DNA of 8,034 nt from CAVPRW01 sp046727435 [NCBI: bacterium]. GTDB taxonomy: Bacteria > Tectomicrobia > Entotheonellia > J063. This document shows, piece after piece, positions 6,376 through 8,034 of this stretch. The DNA lies in assembly GCA_046727435.1 (NCBI GenBank), contig JBKPCR010000450.1, positions 1-8,034 of the forward strand, in the 5' to 3' direction. The notes under the pieces are model-generated. The model was not told the origin of the DNA, did no database searches, and was given only the letters and a program-made list of their open reading frames with translations. Both the position numbers and the translations under genes were made by a program. Positions within the stretch are counted from its first letter, which is position 1. Every line of letters starts with the position of its first letter.

Positions 6376-8034
6376 ATGAGCACGAAAAAGGTGGCGGAAC
6401 TGTTAGTCGAAACGCTGGCGCTCGCCGGCGTAAAGAGAATCTATGGAGTCGCGGGCGACTCCCTCAACGGCATCACGGACTCCATCCGCACGCGGGACGA
6501 TATCCGGTGGGTTCCCATGCGACACGAAGAGACGGCAGCCTTTGCCGCCGGGGCCGAGGCGCACCTGACGGGACGACTAGCCGTGTGCGCCGGCAGCTGC
6601 GGGCCGGGGAATCTTCACCTGATTAACGGGCTCTACGATGCCCACCGCAGCCGTGTCCCGGTCCTGGCGATCGCTGCCCACATCCCCAGCCGCGAGATCG
6701 GCAGCGGCTATTTCCAGGAGACCCACCCAGAGCAACTGTTCCGTGAGTGTAGTCACTATTGCGAGATGGTGTCGCACCCAGAACAGATGCCGCGCGTGCT
6801 CGAGATCGCAATGCAGACCGCAGTGGCACGCCGCGGCGTCTCGGTGCTGGTCCTGCCCGGCGACATTGCCTTGCAGCAGGCCCCCGTGAGCCAGCCGCGC
6901 CTGCGATTTGCGCTCCCGACGCCGAGTGTGCGGCCGTCCGATGATGCGCTTGACCGGTTGGCCGCGGTGCTGAACGGCGCGCGCAAGGTCACCATCCTGG
7001 GCGGTGCCGGCTGCGCTGGGACGCACGCGGAATTGATGGACGTGGCGGGCAAGCTGCAGGCGCCGATTGTGCACGCCATGCGCGGCAAGGAGTTCATCGA
7101 ATACGACAATCCGTTTGACGTCGGCATGACGGGACTGCTCGGCTTCGCCTCCGGCTACTACGCCATGATGACCTGCGACACCTTGGTGATGCTGGGCACT
7201 GACTTCCCGTATCAGCAGTTCTACCCGGAATCCGCCACGATCGTCCAGATCGATCTGCGCGGCGAGCAGATCGGCCGGCGGACGAAGGTCGATGTGGGCC
7301 TAGTCGGCGACGTGCAGACCACGCTCGCGGCCCTCTCTCTCAGGCTCACCCCGAAACGCGACGACGGGCACCTGCAGGACGCCCTGCAGGTGTATCAAAA
7401 AGCGCGCCAAAGCCTTGACGACCTGGCCACGGGCGAGCCCGGGCGCCGGCCGATCCATCCGCAATACGTCGCCCGGGTGGTCGACCAGGTGGCGGCGGAA
7501 GACGCCATCTTCGCCTGCGATGTCGGCACCCCGACGATCTGGGCGGCGCGGTACCTCACGATGAACGGCCAACGGCGGCTGCTCGGCTCTTTCACGCACG
7601 GGTCCATGGCCAATGCGCTGCCGCAAGCCATTGGCGCGCAGCTGAGCCATCCCGACCGCCAGGTGATCACATTGTTCGGGGACGGCGGGCTGGCCATGCT
7701 CATGGGGGACCTGCTCACGCTGCGGCAACTGCAGTTGCCCGTCAAACTGGTGGTCTTCAAGAACAACGCGCTCGGCTTCGTGGAACTCGAAATGAAGGCG
7801 GCGGGATTCCTAGATTTCGCCACGGACCTGCACAACCCGGATTTCGCCAAGATGGCCGACGCAGCCGGATTGCTGGGCCTGACGGCCGAGACGCCCGAGC
7901 AGGTGCGGCCCATGCTCGGGCAAGCGCTCGAGCACGACGGGCCGGCGCTGGTCGAAGTAGTGGTGAACCGCCAGGAGCTCGCCATGCCCCCGTCGATCGA
8001 GCTGAACCAGATGATGGGCTTCAGTCTCTACATG
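6376..8034 (+). CDS. poxB: Pyruvate:ubiquinone oxidoreductase (pyruvate oxidase PoxB), 3' end cut by the window
   Basis: PoxB is a ThDP- and FAD-dependent peripheral membrane enzyme that converts pyruvate to acetate and CO2 and passes electrons to quinone. The 553 codons present are open throughout. The pyrimidine domain comes first, with [14 protein letters not shown] (E51 the expected cofactor-activating glutamate) and the very conserved [38 protein letters not shown], typical of PoxB over acetolactate synthases, follows. The central FAD domain contains [23 protein letters not shown] and [10 protein letters not shown]. The C-terminal pyrophosphate domain contains [32 protein letters not shown], and the ThDP-Mg motif GDGG (from residue 435) through NN (463-464). 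The window stops at GFSLYM, where about 22 residues forming the lipid-activated C-terminal membrane peptide remain in E. coli (572 residues). It follows fumarase by 75 nt and could be co-transcribed; no terminator lies between. Confidence 0.96.
   Translation, partial: MSTKKVAELLVETLALAGVKRIYGVAGDSLNGITDSIRTRDDIRWVPMRHEETAAFAAGAEAHLTGRLAVCAGSCGPGNLHLINGLYDAHRSRVPVLAIAAHIPSREIGSGYFQETHPEQLFRECSHYCEMVSHPEQMPRVLEIAMQTAVARRGVSVLVLPGDIALQQAPVSQPRLRFALPTPSVRPSDDALDRLAAVLNGARKVTILGGAGCAGTHAELMDVAGKLQAPIVHAMRGKEFIEYDNPFDVGMTGLLGFASGYYAMMTCDTLVMLGTDFPYQQFYPESATIVQIDLRGEQIGRRTKVDVGLVGDVQTTLAALSLRLTPKRDDGHLQDALQVYQKARQSLDDLATGEPGRRPIHPQYVARVVDQVAAEDAIFACDVGTPTIWAARYLTMNGQRRLLGSFTHGSMANALPQAIGAQLSHPDRQVITLFGDGGLAMLMGDLLTLRQLQLPVKLVVFKNNALGFVELEMKAAGFLDFATDLHNPDFAKMADAAGLLGLTAETPEQVRPMLGQALEHDGPALVEVVVNRQELAMPPSIELNQMMGFSLYM

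Noticed and set aside
1-8034. CRISPR arrays, insertion sequences, tRNA or rRNA genes, attachment sites
   Set aside because: No regularly spaced repeats, transposase-like proteins, terminal inverted repeats or tRNA-like cloverleaf sequences were seen on either strand.

Overview
The window is a GC-rich stretch of a bacterial chromosome. Strong Shine-Dalgarno sites, a quinone-linked PoxB-type pyruvate oxidase very like the Escherichia coli enzyme, and a class II fumarase suggest a Gram-negative bacterium, probably proteobacterial. The phylum is an inference and the genus cannot be named. All recognisable genes lie on the + strand.

Layout: (1) 3-1214, the 3' part of an NAD(P)-dependent malic enzyme whose N-terminal domain lies outside the window. 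(2) 1215-1335, an intergenic leader with two perfect hairpins, the second abutting the ribosome binding site of the next gene. (3) 1336-3018, an intact aspartate:alanine exchanger family (AspT/SucE-like) antiporter. (4) 3019-3499, a decayed spacer that begins with a relic of a second malic enzyme C-terminus (3091-3192). (5) 3500-4742, a threonine/serine exporter family (ThrE-like) membrane protein gene broken by an in-frame TAA and a +1 frameshift. (6) 4876-6300, a complete-length class II fumarase gene interrupted by one in-frame TAG. (7) 6376 to the right edge, pyruvate:quinone oxidase PoxB, open throughout and lacking only about its last 20 residues because the window ends.

The genes form a coherent theme in C4-dicarboxylate metabolism. 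Fumarase makes malate from fumarate, malic enzyme decarboxylates malate to pyruvate, PoxB decarboxylates pyruvate to acetate while feeding electrons to quinone, and the AspT-type exchanger could bring in a dicarboxylate or amino acid and release the product. Such decarboxylation plus exchange can consume protons and help build proton-motive force, so acid tolerance or overflow metabolism is a reasonable but unproven role.

The striking feature is patchy decay. AspT and PoxB read cleanly, while ThrE and fumarase carry internal stops, ThrE also carries a frameshift, the 5' end of the malic enzyme reading frame looks disturbed, and a second malic enzyme survives only as a tail. Real gene decay, sequence error and (much less likely) stop-codon recoding are the competing explanations. 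I did not find a clearly new biological system; the best leads are the lesions, the malic enzyme relic and the hairpin leader of the exchanger.
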